Below, piece by piece: positions 44,133-55,674 of a stretch of DNA of 64,000 nt (its first letter is position 1; each line of letters begins with the position of its first letter). The translations under genes were made by a program, and so were the position numbers. Origin of the DNA: Ambrosia x helenae. Taxonomy: Eukaryota > Streptophyta > Magnoliopsida > Asterales > Asteraceae. The stretch spans positions 107,088,688-107,152,687 of the forward strand of contig CM061225.1 of assembly GCA_030844895.1 (NCBI GenBank), given 5' to 3'. The notes under the pieces were generated by a model, which saw nothing but the letters and a program-made list of their open reading frames with translations, ran no database searches and was not told where the DNA came from.

Positions 44133-44431
44133 ATTGCGTGGATAAGCGTCAAGGAATCAACAAGTTCATTCGGTCGATCTCCCTTCTAGGCTAACATTTT
44201 AGCCGAATTTCGAGTGTTAGTCGGTGAAACTCACCACACCTATGATTTACTATCGCATAAGTGGTTGGATCTCAAAAGTAACTATGAACGCTTCGAGTAG
44301 ATGTTTAAAATGACCATGGGTGCATACCCTAATCAAAGTGAAGACATAGCAATAAAAGTTACTCAAGTCGAGTATACTTTTGAGGTCGACAAAAGTTTCA
44401 ACCATGTCTTTGCATGACATATTTTAAGGCC
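44133..44431 (+). pseudogene. PIF/Harbinger ORF1-like (Myb/trihelix, 'GST T3-like') relic
   Basis: One frame from 44133 reads AWISVKESTSSFGRSPF, stop, ANILAEFRVLVGETHHTYDL, HKWLDLKSNYERFE, stop, MFKMTMGAYPNQSEDIAIKV, ...KSFNHVFA, stop. The order matches the Myb/SANT-like proteins often annotated in plants as glutathione S-transferase T3-like, which are related to PIF/Harbinger ORF1. Three in-frame stops and no terminal inverted repeats. Assignment is from the motif pattern. Confidence 0.6.
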
Positions 44432-44861
44432 TACATTAGCTTTAATTTGAATTATGTGTTCTAGTTAGCGTTGGTTATCTAGTTTAATTTGAATCATGTT
44501 TTATAGTTAATGTTAGTTATCTAGTTTAATTTGAATTTTTTAACTTTAATGCTATCTGAATTTTAATTAGATTTAATTTTTTATTTTATTTTTAATTAAA
44601 AAAAAAAGGTTTCAGGTTTCATACATTCTGTGACGTTATATTTTGGGGGTGTGACATCACATTCTGGGATATTTGGAAGCCTTCTATTGGTGTGTGATGT
44701 GGACCAGGATGTATGAATCCTAAAAAAATGGTGTATGATTCTTAAATGCCTTAGAAAAAGTTCTATAGTACTTTGTCTTGAGTGTCGTTAATGTTTTGAT
44801 GATTTTACGATATTTTGGGGTGAATTTGACATGATAGCGTAGAATTAGCTTAGATTAAGAT
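44432..44861. other. Unassigned spacer before LINE
   Basis: Short imperfect direct repeats of AGTTATCTAGTTTAATTTGAA (about 44463 and 44515); nothing else. Confidence 0.5.
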
Positions 44862-44999
44862 ACTTACTTTAGAGTACTGGGAGAACAGGAAGAACAAACT
44901 AGAAAACTGTTGGACACCACCACACCAATTTTCATGAGAAACCGAAGAGGTGGCACTTAAACTGGACATCGGAAAAGGTGGGGGCAGCATGACTCAAGA

Positions 45000-46233
45000 C
45001 CGGTGACAACTTTCTTCGTGTCAAACCTGCCCAGAGGGGTGACGGATTCATTATTATGGATGGCTTTCCAGCCACACGGTATAGTTAAGACGCCTATGTC
45101 CCAAGAAAAACCGATTCAAGGGGGAATTGGTTTGGCTTCGTCAGGTACGTAGATGTCAAGAATCTCAATGAGATGCTGAAAGATATGAACACGGTGAAGA
45201 TAATGAAAGCCAAGGTGGGGGGTCTCGGTTGCCAAATACGATAAAAATAACAGAATGGTGGTGCATCCAACTATGAGAGAGGGCATGGGGTTTCAAGGTG
45301 GTAGTGATATAGGTGATTCAGGTGGTCGAGCAGATCCGGTCAGGGACCATGTGAAGGCAAATGTCAATAAAGCTTGGTCTTTCAGGAATGTTGTTAAGGG
45401 TGAAAGAGATGTGCCATCGGCGTCGTCTAAGGTGCTGATTTTGAATGACCTAGCTGCTATGTACCCGAACCATTGCATTATGAGGACCTTAATTGGTGAA
45501 GCAAAGGACGTGAAGGCTCTGAAGCTGGTCAAGTCGGTTATGAAGCCAGGAGGCTATGAGGAAAGCCCGGTTAATCTCATCGGAGGAATGAAAGTTATGC
45601 TCGTTTTCAGAGACAAACATACGGCTGTCGAATTTACTAACAGGAAAGATACATTGTGGGGTGAGGTTCTCTCTTCTGCAGTGTTGTGGGATGGTGGTTT
45701 TCTGGATTTCGATCATGTTGCATGCCTGAAAATAAGGAATAAGCCATTGCAGTTGCGGGATGGATCGTTCTTTGACAAAGTGGGGCGCTTTTTGGCAGAA
45801 TAGTCAAAGCCTCGGATTTCTCATGGTTGTCATCTGATAACATGGAAGGAAGTGTATGGGTGGCTGTTAATAGTAACAAGAGGATAGAGAAGGAGGTTAA
45901 TATTGTTTGGAACGGTAGCTCGGTTTCTGTTTGGGTTGAAGAGTTCGATGATCACCTGTTGTAGTCCGTTGTTAACGACATTAATTCTTCCTTTAATGAT
46001 TCTCCGATTAGGTCCGAGGGGTCTGCAATTGGCATGGACGACCACGAGGAAGGTGAGTTCAGGCGACATGAGGATAATAATGTTCAGTCTCCGGGAGTCG
46101 TTCAGCCGGAGAGCTTTCCGGCCGGTTAGGAAGGTGGAAGGTCTGGAGGGAAGTCTTACGTGCATGGATCTCCATTTCAGCATGGGGCAGACCAAAAGCC
46201 TCATGGGGAAGTGGGGACATTTAATCCTACGGC

Positions 46234-46282
<49 letters not shown>

Positions 46283-46894
46283 TATGGTAATAATTTGGTT
46301 CATTCCCCTAGGTTAGTGTCACATAGTACTAAGGAGAACAATCCATTTAATTTAAATTATTCAGTAGGAGAATTCTTGGTAGGCCAAGGGAATGTAGTGG
46401 ACCAGACCAAGAAAACTAGAAAGAGGCCAAGGTGTACAAGAAGCCCATCTCAAGAGCCTGTTGTTATGGGCTTGTCTAGCAATGGGCTGACTATAGTGGA
46501 TAATACTTTGGTGGACCAAAACACAATTGGAGTTAACTTTAATGTAGATGTGGGGGTCAATTCTCAGGGGCATTCCAACACTGATATAGGTTCGAAGACT
46601 TGTAATGTTGTGGATAATAATCTCGAAGAGCCAAACAGAGTGGTTGGAGAAGATTATACTCGGGATGAGTCGGTGGTGCCTAATGTTGATTCTGGTGGGA
46701 CCCGCTCAACATTTGCTCCTGGCTTGGACTCGGATACTGTTCCTATTGAGGTGCCAAATTCTGAGAATTTTTCAGCTAACGAGGTACGTTGTACTGTTGA
46801 AGTTGGGGCTATGATTGGGATTGTTGTTAATGATTTTCAGGATGAGGTCATGGAATTGGTTAATGGTGGAGGTGATATCAATGGTGGACAATGA
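45000..46894 (+). pseudogene. LINE ORF1 (RRM-type nucleic-acid-binding protein), frameshifted
   Basis: ORF1 protein would coat LINE RNA. An N-terminal RRM-like fold is recognisable (TFFVSNLPRGVTDSLLWMAF near 45003-45062; FGFVRYVDVKNLNEMLKDMN near 45132-45190), followed by the frame 45255-45803 and then 46160-46894. Breaks: an early stop after the first RRM segment, a one-base insertion in a G-run near 45220, a stop at 45801-45803, further stops between 45804 and 46160. An AAT microsatellite (46230-46280) encodes a poly-Asn run. The stop TGA (46892-46894) overlaps the ORF2 start ATG (46891-46893) as ATGA. No CCHC knuckle was seen. Confidence 0.75.
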
Positions 46895-49800
46895 ATTATT
46901 TAAGTATAAATATTAGGGGGGTTAGGGATGATAAGAAAACATCCTGGGTTCGAGGTTTAAAAACGTGCCATGGTTCACATTTTGTGGGTATTCAAGAGTC
47001 GAAGCTTGGTCTGGGTTCTTATTTCCTTTTCAGTAGTTTGTGGGATCGTTCGGTATTCTGTCATGAGCAGGTTCCTTCCGAAGGTAGATCGGGGGGATCA
47101 TTAGTCTCTGGGATCCGTCGGTGTATCAGGTGGAACAGGTTGTAAAAAAATAGGTCTTATCTGGTGACGGTTGGTTCATTGGTGGCAACAGAGGACTTAA
47201 TCAACGTGGTTAATGTTTATGCGCCAAACGACGCGGTGAGAAGGAGAATTCTTTGGGGGGAATTGATTAGTGTCCGGGGCTTGTTTCCGGGTATGTGGGT
47301 CTTTTTGGGTGACTACAACGAAGTTAGATGTCAAGAGGAACAAAGAAACTAGGAGTTTGTACAATCTAGTGTGGACTCCTTTAATGATTTTGTTCGCAGA
47401 GGTTGGTTATTTGAACATAATATGGGGGGTCACAAGTTCACGTACATCTCAGATAATGGTGTAAAATTAAGTAAGCTGGATAGGTATCTTGTGTGCGGTG
47501 ATTTTATGTCTAAATGGTCGGGCTCTTCTGTCACAGCTTTGTCTCGATTATGGTCGGACCATTGCCCTATTGTGTTATCAGCAGTGGCGTCTGATTTCGG
47601 CCATATCCTATTTAAGTTTTTCAACTCTTGGTTAGATCTTCCGGGTTTCTCTGATTATGTAGCTGGGTTGTGCTCTGGTTTTTCGTTTGATGGTCCGGCC
47701 GGGTTAGCGATTCTTACAAAATTAAAGTTTATCAAAAATAAGTTAAAGATTTGGGTAGGGTTTGAAAGAAACAGGTTGGAAGCTGATTATAATCGGCGGA
47801 TGGACGAGAACAGGAAACTTGAATTGGTGGCGGAATCCAGAAACCTTTACGAATTTGAGCTAAATATCAGGAGTGAAAATAAGGCGGCTATTCTAGATTT
47901 CGAGCGTCGAAGAAGAAATGAATTCAAACAAAAATCTCAGGTGCGCTGGGCAATCGAAGGGGATGAAAACTCTAGCTTTTTTCATGGAATCCTGGGGGCT
48001 AATTTGTCAAGTAACCGGATAAATGGATTATTGGTGGATGGCGAGTGGATCACGAACCCGATTTTTATAAAGGATAGGGCTTATGCGTTTTTTGAAAACC
48101 AATTCCATGAACCGTGGGATGTGAGGCCATCTGTTGTTTGTCCTAACTGAAGCGGTTATCTGACATTGATGCTGATATATTGGTACATCCGTTTTCTTTG
48201 TTGGAAATTAAGGAGGCCGTGTGGTCGTGCGACGGGGATAGAGCGCCCGGTCCTGACGGATTCAACTTCAAATTTTTGAAGCGATTCTGGAGCGGTTTTG
48301 AAAGCGATTTCGTGAAGTTCTTTAATGAATTCTATGATGGTGCAGATTTAGGCCCCTGCTGCGCGTCGTCCTTTATCGCTCTAATTCCAAAGAAGAAAGA
48401 TTTGGTTGGTTTCCAAGACTATCGGCCGATAAGTCTAATCGGGTGCGTTAACAAGGTGGTGACCAAGGTGTTGATGGCTAGACTGAAGCGTGTCATTAGG
48501 AAGGTTATTTCTCCAGAGCAGTCCGCTTTTTTAGCCGGGATGAATATTACGGATGGCACTCTTATGCTCAATGAATTAATTGGTTATATGAAGCGCCTTA
48601 GGAGGCAATGTTTGATATTCAAGGTTGACATTGAGAAGGCTTATGACTCACTTAATTGGGGTTTTCTGTATTCTATTATGGCGCAAATGAATTTTCCTCC
48701 CAGATGGTGCAAATGGATAATGAATATCGTCTCTTCAGCCCGCGCGTCTGTCCTTATCAATGGTTTGCCTACACATGAATTCGGGTGCTCGCGAGGGTTT
48801 CGTCAAGGTGACCCGATTTCCCCGTTCCTTTTTGTGATCGCTATGGAGGCTTTGTTATTATTTCGAGGCCTGCGGTGTGGGGTAGACGGTATGCCTTTAT
48901 CTCATTTCCTATACGCGGATGACGTGATTTTTCTTCGTGAATGGTCGGTGTCTAATGCTTTGAATTTAAAACGGATCATGAGGTGCTTCTATCTTGCGTC
49001 CCGTCTCAAGGTTAACTTGGGGAAGAGTAGTGTATTCGGCCTAGGCGTGGATGACCAAGAAGTTCAACACATGGCTGGTGTATTAAACTGCCACCCGGGT
49101 TCATTTCCCTTTAAGTATTTAGGCTTACAAGTTGGTGCTAATATGAACCTTAGTAGGCATTGGAAACCGGTGGTTGATGCGTTTCGGAACAAATTGACTA
49201 TATGGAAAGCAAAATCCCTCTCTTTTGGTGGTCGAGTTACACTCCTTAAGTCGGTGTTAAACGCCATCCCTACGTACTACTTCTCCTTGTTTAAAGCTCC
49301 GTTGAATGTATTGGATGAATTGGATAAACTGAGAAGGGTGTTTTTTTGGGGCGGGTCCGAAGAAAAGGCGAAAACTAATTGGGTGCAATGGCAAAAGGTT
49401 ATAGCTCCGGTAGAATATGGTGGTCTCGGTTTTGGCTCGCTCCAAGATGCTAATTTGGCGATGATGGCGAAGTGGTGGTGGGGATTTAAAGTTGATTCTA
49501 ATGCGCTTTGGAGAAAGGTTATTTGGGCGATTCACCATTCGGATAGGAGTTGGTCTCCCATTCCGGCTAAACTTAGTTTGTCGGGGCCGTGGAAACAGGT
49601 GTCGAATGTGGCGCAAATTGTCAAACGGGCTGGGGTGGACTTGGGTTGGGCCATAAAAGGGGTTCTTGGGAATGGGTTGGGTATCCTATTCTGGATTGAC
49701 CGCTGGTTCGGAGACGCGCCTCTGGCCGTTTCTTTTCCAGCTTTATTTGCTCTCGAGAAGAATAAACACGCATGTGTTGCGGATCGGATCAGTAATAACG

Positions 49801-50451
49801 GGTTGGGTTGGGCTTGGGAATGGAAACGGGGGGTCTTGGGTGGGGCTGAACTGAACGAATTGACAGATTTTCTTCTCCGGGTTCCTGTCCCGACACTGCT
49901 GAATTCAGCGGATGAATGGGTTTGAGATTAGGAGTCTTATGGCTCTTTCACCGTGGGGGATTTAAAGCAGAGTCTTCAACAGCACCGGTTCGTATGCGCG
50001 ACTTTTGTTATGGATTGGAACTCGTGGGTTCCCAAGAAGGTGTCGATCTTAGCTTGGAGGGCTGAACAGAACCGGATCCCTGCTCGAGCTGCTCTTATTC
50101 GCAGGAACATTAACATTGGGCCGGACAGGTGTCCATTTTGTGGGGATTTTTCAGAAACCGTGGACCATCTTTTCATCTCCTGTGGCCTAGCTCAAACATT
50201 TTGGAGTCTTGTATCTCAATGGTGTAATGTGGGTGCGATATATGCATTCCAGTTTAAAGATATTCTTAATCTGCACTCCTTTATTCGCTGCTCAACTGAC
50301 AAGAGGTTTCTACCCAGTTTGTTTGACGACTGTTTGGGTTCTTTGGAAGTGTAGGAATGAAGCGGTGTTCGAACAAAAGGCATGTTCTATTCAGAAAGTG
50401 TTGGGGGGACATAAAGGCTTTAAGCTATTTGTGGGTGAGATCAAGGGCTAA
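46891..50451 (+). pseudogene. LINE ORF2 (endonuclease, reverse transcriptase, zf-RVT), inactive
   Basis: Starts MNYLSINIRGVRDDKKTSWV, the opening of the APE-type endonuclease; GIQESKLG, VNVYAPND, FLGDYNEV, LWSDHCPIVL follow. RT: DRAPGPDGFNFKFL, DYRPISLIGCVNK, DIEKAYDSLNW, RQGDPISPFLF, FLYADDVIFL (catalytic YADD near 48910), then thumb and a zf-RVT region (WRAEQNRIPARAALI ... CPFCGDFSETVDHLFISC). In-frame stops at 47143-47145, 47350-47352, 48148-48150 and 49923-49925; frame changes near 48150-48180 and near 50300. The catalytic motifs are intact in the pieces, so loss of function is due to the stops. Confidence 0.92.
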
Positions 50452-50658
50452 GAAGTTCTCCCTCGATTGGAAAGCATGGTGCCAGTTTGATCTTCACAGC
50501 ATCGGTTGGTAGTTTCCCTTCTAAGTTCGTCTGTTTGGTAGTGTTTCTTTTCTTTTTTTATGTAGTTTTTGGTGTTTGTATTGGTGTATTCGCTAGTTTC
50601 CCGCTAGCTTTTTCTGGTAGAATAAAATTTGTTGATCGTTAAAAAAAACTTACTTTAG

Positions 50659-51376
50659 AATACTTGTTCCCTTATCGATCTAGAATTCACTAGAATTCAG
50701 CCAAGTGTTGCAACATTATATAGAAAACATCTTGTCATTATGGAAGCATTAGTTTTTGTTTGGTTGTTTCTTTTTAGGTGTCAAAGAACACTTAAGGCCC
50801 CCACAATAATCCTGTTAGGTTTCTCTTTACTCTTTACAGCTGACCATTATATCACATATAGAATATTAGGTCAAAAGAGCATTAGAATTTTTCGTAAACC
50901 TATCTCAATTATAGAGTTTTTTATACATTCACCCTTCTCACACACACATTTCTATCTTAACTTTTTTTTCTTTCTATCTACCTTAATTTATTACGTTCAT
51001 AGTTAATATAATTCGAATGTGAATTTCATCTTAGTAATCATAACTTTATTTTCTATCTAATAGAAGTTTTTTTATTTTCTCACTTTTTTAAAACTTATGC
51101 TTATTTCCAAAAACAAAAACACCGTTAAAAAGGTAAAATCGGTAATTTATGGTTTTAATCAAACCTACAAAGTACAACTGTGCTCCCAGAGTATAACACC
51201 CAGCTTGTATACCTATTTTATTAGTGTAGTCGTCTGTACTCTGTAGTGCTTCAGCTTCCCATTACTATTTATATACCTTTCAACATAAACTTGAGAACGT
51301 TTGCCTCTTTAGACGTAACTGGAAGATGTTAACAATACTATGTAATATTGGCAGCATACATTGCTTGGACGTTGTA
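50659..51376. other. Unassigned intergenic DNA
   Basis: AT-rich with CACACACA and poly-T tracts; an 88-codon hydrophobic frame (50740-51006) has no recognised domain. Confidence 0.5.
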
Positions 51377-51379
51377 TTA

Positions 51380-51655
51380 GGCTATCCGGAGTGGGGGCGG
51401 GAAGGGGAGGGGGGGGACACCGCCGCCGGTAGGGCGTGAGGGGGGGGGGGCAACTCATCGGCGTGGGGCAAATGCTTGGGACACGTGGCGCTTTGTTATT
51501 GGTCAGTTTTTTTTTTTTTTTTAACTTTAACACAATATAATATTATTTCCTTCCCCCCTTTCCACTCCCCACAATTTTTTTTCCCCCACAAAGGTCCCAC
51601 AAGTGCCAAATTGCGCTTCATCCCCCTCTCCCCCCCCCCACCACTCCGGATAGTC
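51380..51655. mobile_element. Tourist-like MITE 1, 276 bp
   Basis: TIRs GGCTATCCGGAGTGG / CCACTCCGGATAGTC with 3-bp TSD TTA (51377-51379, 51656-51658), the target typical of PIF/Harbinger. C-rich and G-rich flanks, T16 run inside. Confidence 0.85.
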
Positions 51656-51664
51656 TTACATGTT

Positions 51665-52040
51665 GGGTATGTTTGGCAAAACTAGTTGGAGGCTGGTAGC
51701 TGCAAGCTTTTTAAATATATTTTGGTGTTTGGCAGAGTAGCTGCAGCTTTTAATAAAATGTATAAAATGACCAAAATGGGCATAATTAAAAGAAGGTTTT
51801 TATTTTATTTTTAAAATAGAATGGGTATTTGTGTCATTTACTAATTAAAAGCTTGTAGCTAATGGAGCTTTTTCTTAAAAGCTACTACTAGTAGCTTTTC
51901 ACTGTAGAGTTTTTTCTCTAACCTAAAAGCTTCCAGCCCCTTTAACCAAACAAGGTTTTTTATTAAGTAGGAGTTTTTTCTTAAAAGCTTGAAGCTTGAA
52001 GCTCCTAAAAGCTCTTAAAAGCTCCTTGCCAAACATACCC
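51665..52040. mobile_element. Tourist-like MITE 2, 376 bp
   Basis: Perfect 15-bp TIRs GGGTATGTTTGGCAA / TTGCCAAACATACCC flanked by GTT (51662-51664, 52041-52043). The interior has repeated AAAAGCTT/AGCTGCAGCTTTT motifs. A 3-bp TSD suggests PIF/Harbinger although GTT is not the usual TTA. Confidence 0.8.
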
Positions 52041-52043
52041 GTT

Positions 52044-53125
52044 ATCTCACTAGAAGTCAAAAATAAACTTGTAACACATGTATTAAACAGTTATGTCGTT
52101 AACATCTCTCATTATAACCAAGTTGTAACACCTTTGATTCGATCAACGGATCACTAAAATGACACAAAACACGCGTGAATCTCAAACACCTTTAAATTCT
52201 ACTGGCGAAACAGCCTAAATATCGGTCTTCATCAATTTCAGCAGGCGGCGGCTTGGCGTATCGAGGTGGTGGCCGGTAGCGATGAGTGGCGAAGGCTACG
52301 GTCCGGCGATGCGGCATAATTATCTCTCTACAATAATCTTTTATTTATAATCATTAACAATTAGATAATTAAATCAACAATATTGTTATAACAATTAATT
52401 AATAATTCAAATATTTCATTTATTCATAAATAAACTCTTTTAACCTAAATATATCATTCAACTAATAATTCATTTCTAAGTCGTCTTTTCCGTGTCACAG
52501 AATATTTAACTCCTCAAAATTTTAGAAGTGTCAAAGATTAATGGTTGAGCAAACTAATCCAACAACAAGGCTGGATGGTGTGGAATGGTGTGGAGTAACC
52601 CAACCCTTCACATCATATACTTTAACGCCCCCAAGCACCACCCATCGTTAAAGGAGGCGCCAAAAGTTCTTCCGCCAAACAAATGGCGAGCGTCATGCAT
52701 GTGTGGATCCCCCTTACCTTTCCACTGATCATTTCTTTTCTTTCTTTTTTACTCTTTTCCCTATTGTACGTTTTATTAATAGCTAAAGAGATATTATTCC
52801 CAATCATGTTTGTGAGTGTGTGAGTTTGTTAGAACTCATTGACTATGTTATAATGACATGGCGCGATCATGACGCAATCATGATAGCTTTATTCTACACC
52901 ACCCAGCTAATTATCAAATTCACATGATAATCGTAGATAAACATTCATTACAAAGAAACGTGATATTATCATTGTTTTCACTAATGACATGAATCATAGT
53001 CCGAGTAAACATATTCACATGTAATAATCTTTTAAAAACAGTATACAAAAACTTAAATTATGCTTTAACAAGACAATGGTTTTGCCATAGTTAAAAAACT
53101 TAGTAAGAATAATAGTAACTTTTTT
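52044..53125. other. Unassigned intergenic DNA
   Basis: Short GC-rich patch at 52240-52315; no gene recognised. Confidence 0.5.
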
Positions 53126-53128
53126 TAA

Positions 53129-53466
53129 GGCCATATGTAATGGTGGGTGAAATTTGATGGGTGAAAGGGGCATTTTTCGACACGTGGCAATGTGGGGTCA
53201 CTTGGTGGGTGAAAGGGGCTTGAAATGGGCGGGGGTGTAATGGTGGATGAAAGGGGTATTTTTCTGATTGGCTATTTTTTAAAAAAAAAAAAAACATTGT
53301 GGCCACGTGGCGGACTATGATTGGCCCAATCCAAATTTGGCCTACGCGAAATTTTTGGCGTGGGAGTCTTTAACGCCCATTTAACTAGGAGGAGGCGGTG
53401 TAGCGGGGTGAAAGGGGCGCAAATTGCCCCCTTTAACACCCAATTCACCCATCATTACGGGTGGTC
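53129..53466. mobile_element. Tourist-like MITE 3, 338 bp
   Basis: Imperfect TIRs GGCCATATGTAATGGTGGG / CCCATCATTACGGGTGGTC and 3-bp TSD TAA (53126-53128, 53467-53469). Several GGTGAAAGGGGC repeats inside. Confidence 0.8.
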
Positions 53467-53513
53467 TAACAAGCTAATTTTTATTTTTTATTTTAATTCC
53501 ATAAAAGCCAACA

Positions 53514-54000
53514 TTACATCAAAATTGCGGGCAAATGGGCAACAAGCTGCGCCGCCACCCCTTTCTGTATGGCGAACTCTAGTCTACTGAAAACAAACCC
53601 TAGCCGCCTCGGAGTCGAGACAATGCTATGTATAACCCGCTGGACCGTAGTCAAATAACGAATAGCTTCAGGTGCTAGAGACCCAAAGGAATCAAAAGTT
53701 ACGGGGACGAAAGCATATTGATCATCTTCTTAGACTTTAGCATGTTTTTCCGCTTTCTTCGTCTTTGCCCATTGAACTGTATGCCCTGCTACAAACCTAT
53801 TGTCCCTCAAACCAGCTAGAGGGGATACTCTTGTTAAGTCAACCCAAACGTATTTTCCCCCAACTCATCCAAAGACAAGCAAATCTGCAGGCTGAAAGAT
53901 GGATCTCCTTTTCGCAGGAAAGTTCACAGGAGCCTCCTTCTTAGCCGATATTTCCGCTCGTCTTAAAATGTGCCAAAGTGAATAAGTTATGTTCCAAAAC
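53514..54000 (-). pseudogene. Retroelement-associated coding relic (RT-adjacent C-terminal domain)
   Basis: The minus-strand frame reads SLWHILRRAEISAKKEAPVN, then QPADLLVFG, stop, VGGKYVWVDLTRVSPLAGLR, stop, ...APEAIRYLTTVQRVIHSIVS, FAIQKGVAAQLVAHLP and a stop at 53514-53516. This conserved block is common in plant genomes as a transposon-derived protein usually annotated as putative reverse transcriptase or auxilin-like. Two in-frame stops and no start. What it does is unknown to me. Confidence 0.6.
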
Positions 54001-54234
54001 TAAAATAACAAACGAACAAATTCCAAATATATACTTTATACACCACTATTTGCAACTCTTTTCTCTCTTTTTTCATACACTACAAGTTATTTATAAAACA
54101 AGTCCACGAGGACTGAATTAAATAAATAAAAAAAAAAACACAACCTAAATCCTAAACTTACTTGAACACTACACCGCAAGTCAACATATGTAACACAAAC
54201 TCACACAATCCGTAAACACGATTAACCTATGACC
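54001..54234. other. 3' flank of PI4K gamma gene
   Basis: AT-rich sequence between the RT-adjacent relic and the original PI4K stop codon; likely the ancestral 3'UTR of the kinase gene. Confidence 0.45.
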
Positions 54235-54368
54235 TTAAAACTGGCATGAAGTTCCCAGCCTCTGTCTCTGCCTCTGCCCTATAGCTCCCGACTTACGCTC
54301 TGCGAACACGCGGTGCAACAGCCCGTTAAACGTTTCTAGAAACAGACCCCATTCATCATCGGTCATGT
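54235..54368 (-). pseudogene. Displaced C-terminal coding part of PI4K gamma
   Basis: Minus-strand sequence directly left of the copia element. It reads on from the kinase frame (after ...KVADM) as TDDEWGLFLETFNGLLHRVF, followed by a basic tail ending in GQRQRQRLGTSCQF and a TAA at 54235-54237. As recalled, this tail matches the C-terminus of the plant PI4K gamma 5/6/7 group. The 5-bp TSD (54364-54368) marks the break. With the element in place these codons are separated from the kinase body by 6.7 kb. Confidence 0.88.
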
Positions 54369-54911
54369 TGTTGAAATATGACACGTTGAATATGTTGTTT
54401 GATGCCATTTGATAACAAGTCGTGTTACAGGTTGTTTTTGTACAGGTTTATAAAGTTCAGGGTTACCGGAGTATTATATGGATACTTTGTGGCTTTTGTG
54501 CAATACTTTGAGGACTAATGTGCAACTCTTTATTCGAGCTGATATAAAAGATCTAGGGTTCCAGATCATTCGTGTATCACACCTCATTTTGTTATTTTCT
54601 TATTCTTCTTATTCTCTCTGGGCGATTAGGGTTTGTATCAGGTTGTATGCCCTTTATCTCTGTAATCGTCTTATTTCTTGTCTTGTACTCTTATCATCAG
54701 CTGATTATCATCAGCTGATTATTGACAGATTTATCTGTCTATTTTAGTGAACTCACGTTTGTGAGTTTACAGGATTCTGGGGGTGTTTTCTGGGTTGGAT
54801 AACTAATAAAAGTTTTGGTCACTGTTTTGTCGCTATACAGCTTGTGTTCTTTATGTTCTTGTGTATTGTTGGTTATTCGTTGTTTGTATTTTAGATCCAT
54901 TAGTTTTTACA
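54369..54911 (+). repeat. 5' LTR of copia element
   Basis: 543 bp, TG...CA; contains a tandem TCATCAGCTGATTA pair and a TATA-like GATATAAAAG near 54540. Confidence 0.95.
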
Positions 54912-54924
54912 TGGTATCAGAGCC
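54912..54924 (+). promoter_or_regulatory. Primer binding site of copia element
   Basis: TGGTATCAGAGCC directly follows the 5' LTR; complementary to initiator tRNA-Met. A leader of about 750 bp separates it from gag. Confidence 0.92.
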
Positions 54925-55674
54925 TAAGGCTCTTGGTATTGTGTGATTCTTTGGTTTTTTCTTCCGCTGTGTCTTGTTTTGTCTTGTCTTGTCTTGAGTT
55001 GTTCAGATCTGATATAGATCTTGATTATTATTCTAGATCTGTTAAAACTCTTAACAGATCTGTGTATTGTCTTAATATCTCAAGGATCTCATCTGATAAA
55101 TAGATGTTGGTTCTTGATCTGATTAAAATAATAGATCTATTCTGTTTATAGATCTGGTCTATTGTTTTTTGGTATTGTCTGAGGTGTTCTTGATATTTTG
55201 AGATCTTGGGAGCAGCTTGTTGGAAGGAGTTAATTTGGAGGTGATTATATAGCTACAGTTTCCCCCACTGCTCTATACCCTAAGTGAAGGTATAGGTAGT
55301 GGGATTGGAGAAACCCTAACTTGGGTCACCCCCTCGGTGAGATCGTTTCATTACTTGTTATTGTTAGTTTGTCTTGTGTCTGTGTTGGTCTAGGCGTCTT
55401 TGGCCGGGTTAGGGTGGACCGACATTTGATCTGTTTGTGGTGTGTTGTTTGTCTCTCTGTGGTCTGGTCTTACTTGTCTTATCTGTGATATTTGTTGGTT
55501 TTTTATAGACTATATAATACTTAGTTACATAAAGGGCTCCTGTGTTAAGATCTGCGTGGGCACCTATGAGTGATGAACCCATGATCTGAACACTGACACA
55601 GCTTCGCTCTCTAGGTGATAAGTTGTTGTTCTCTGGTTCTTGATTGTTTTTTAATTGCTTGTGTGTTTACTGCC

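Larger units (their letters stand above)
44874..50646 (+). mobile_element. Full-length L1-type LINE, plus strand, 5773 bp
   Basis: Flanked by the 12-bp TSD ACTTACTTTAGA (44862-44873, 50647-50658) and ending TTTGTTGATCGTT plus A7. It has a 5' UTR, ORF1, ORF2 and a 3' UTR of about 180 bp. It belongs to the same family as the LINE at 10013-13106, to judge by near-identical motifs throughout the RT. Multiple stops and frameshifts make it inactive. Confidence 0.93.

Noticed and set aside
54478..54747. 89-codon hydrophobic frame, identical at 60677-60946
   Set aside because: It is LTR sequence of the copia element; duplicated only because both LTRs carry it.
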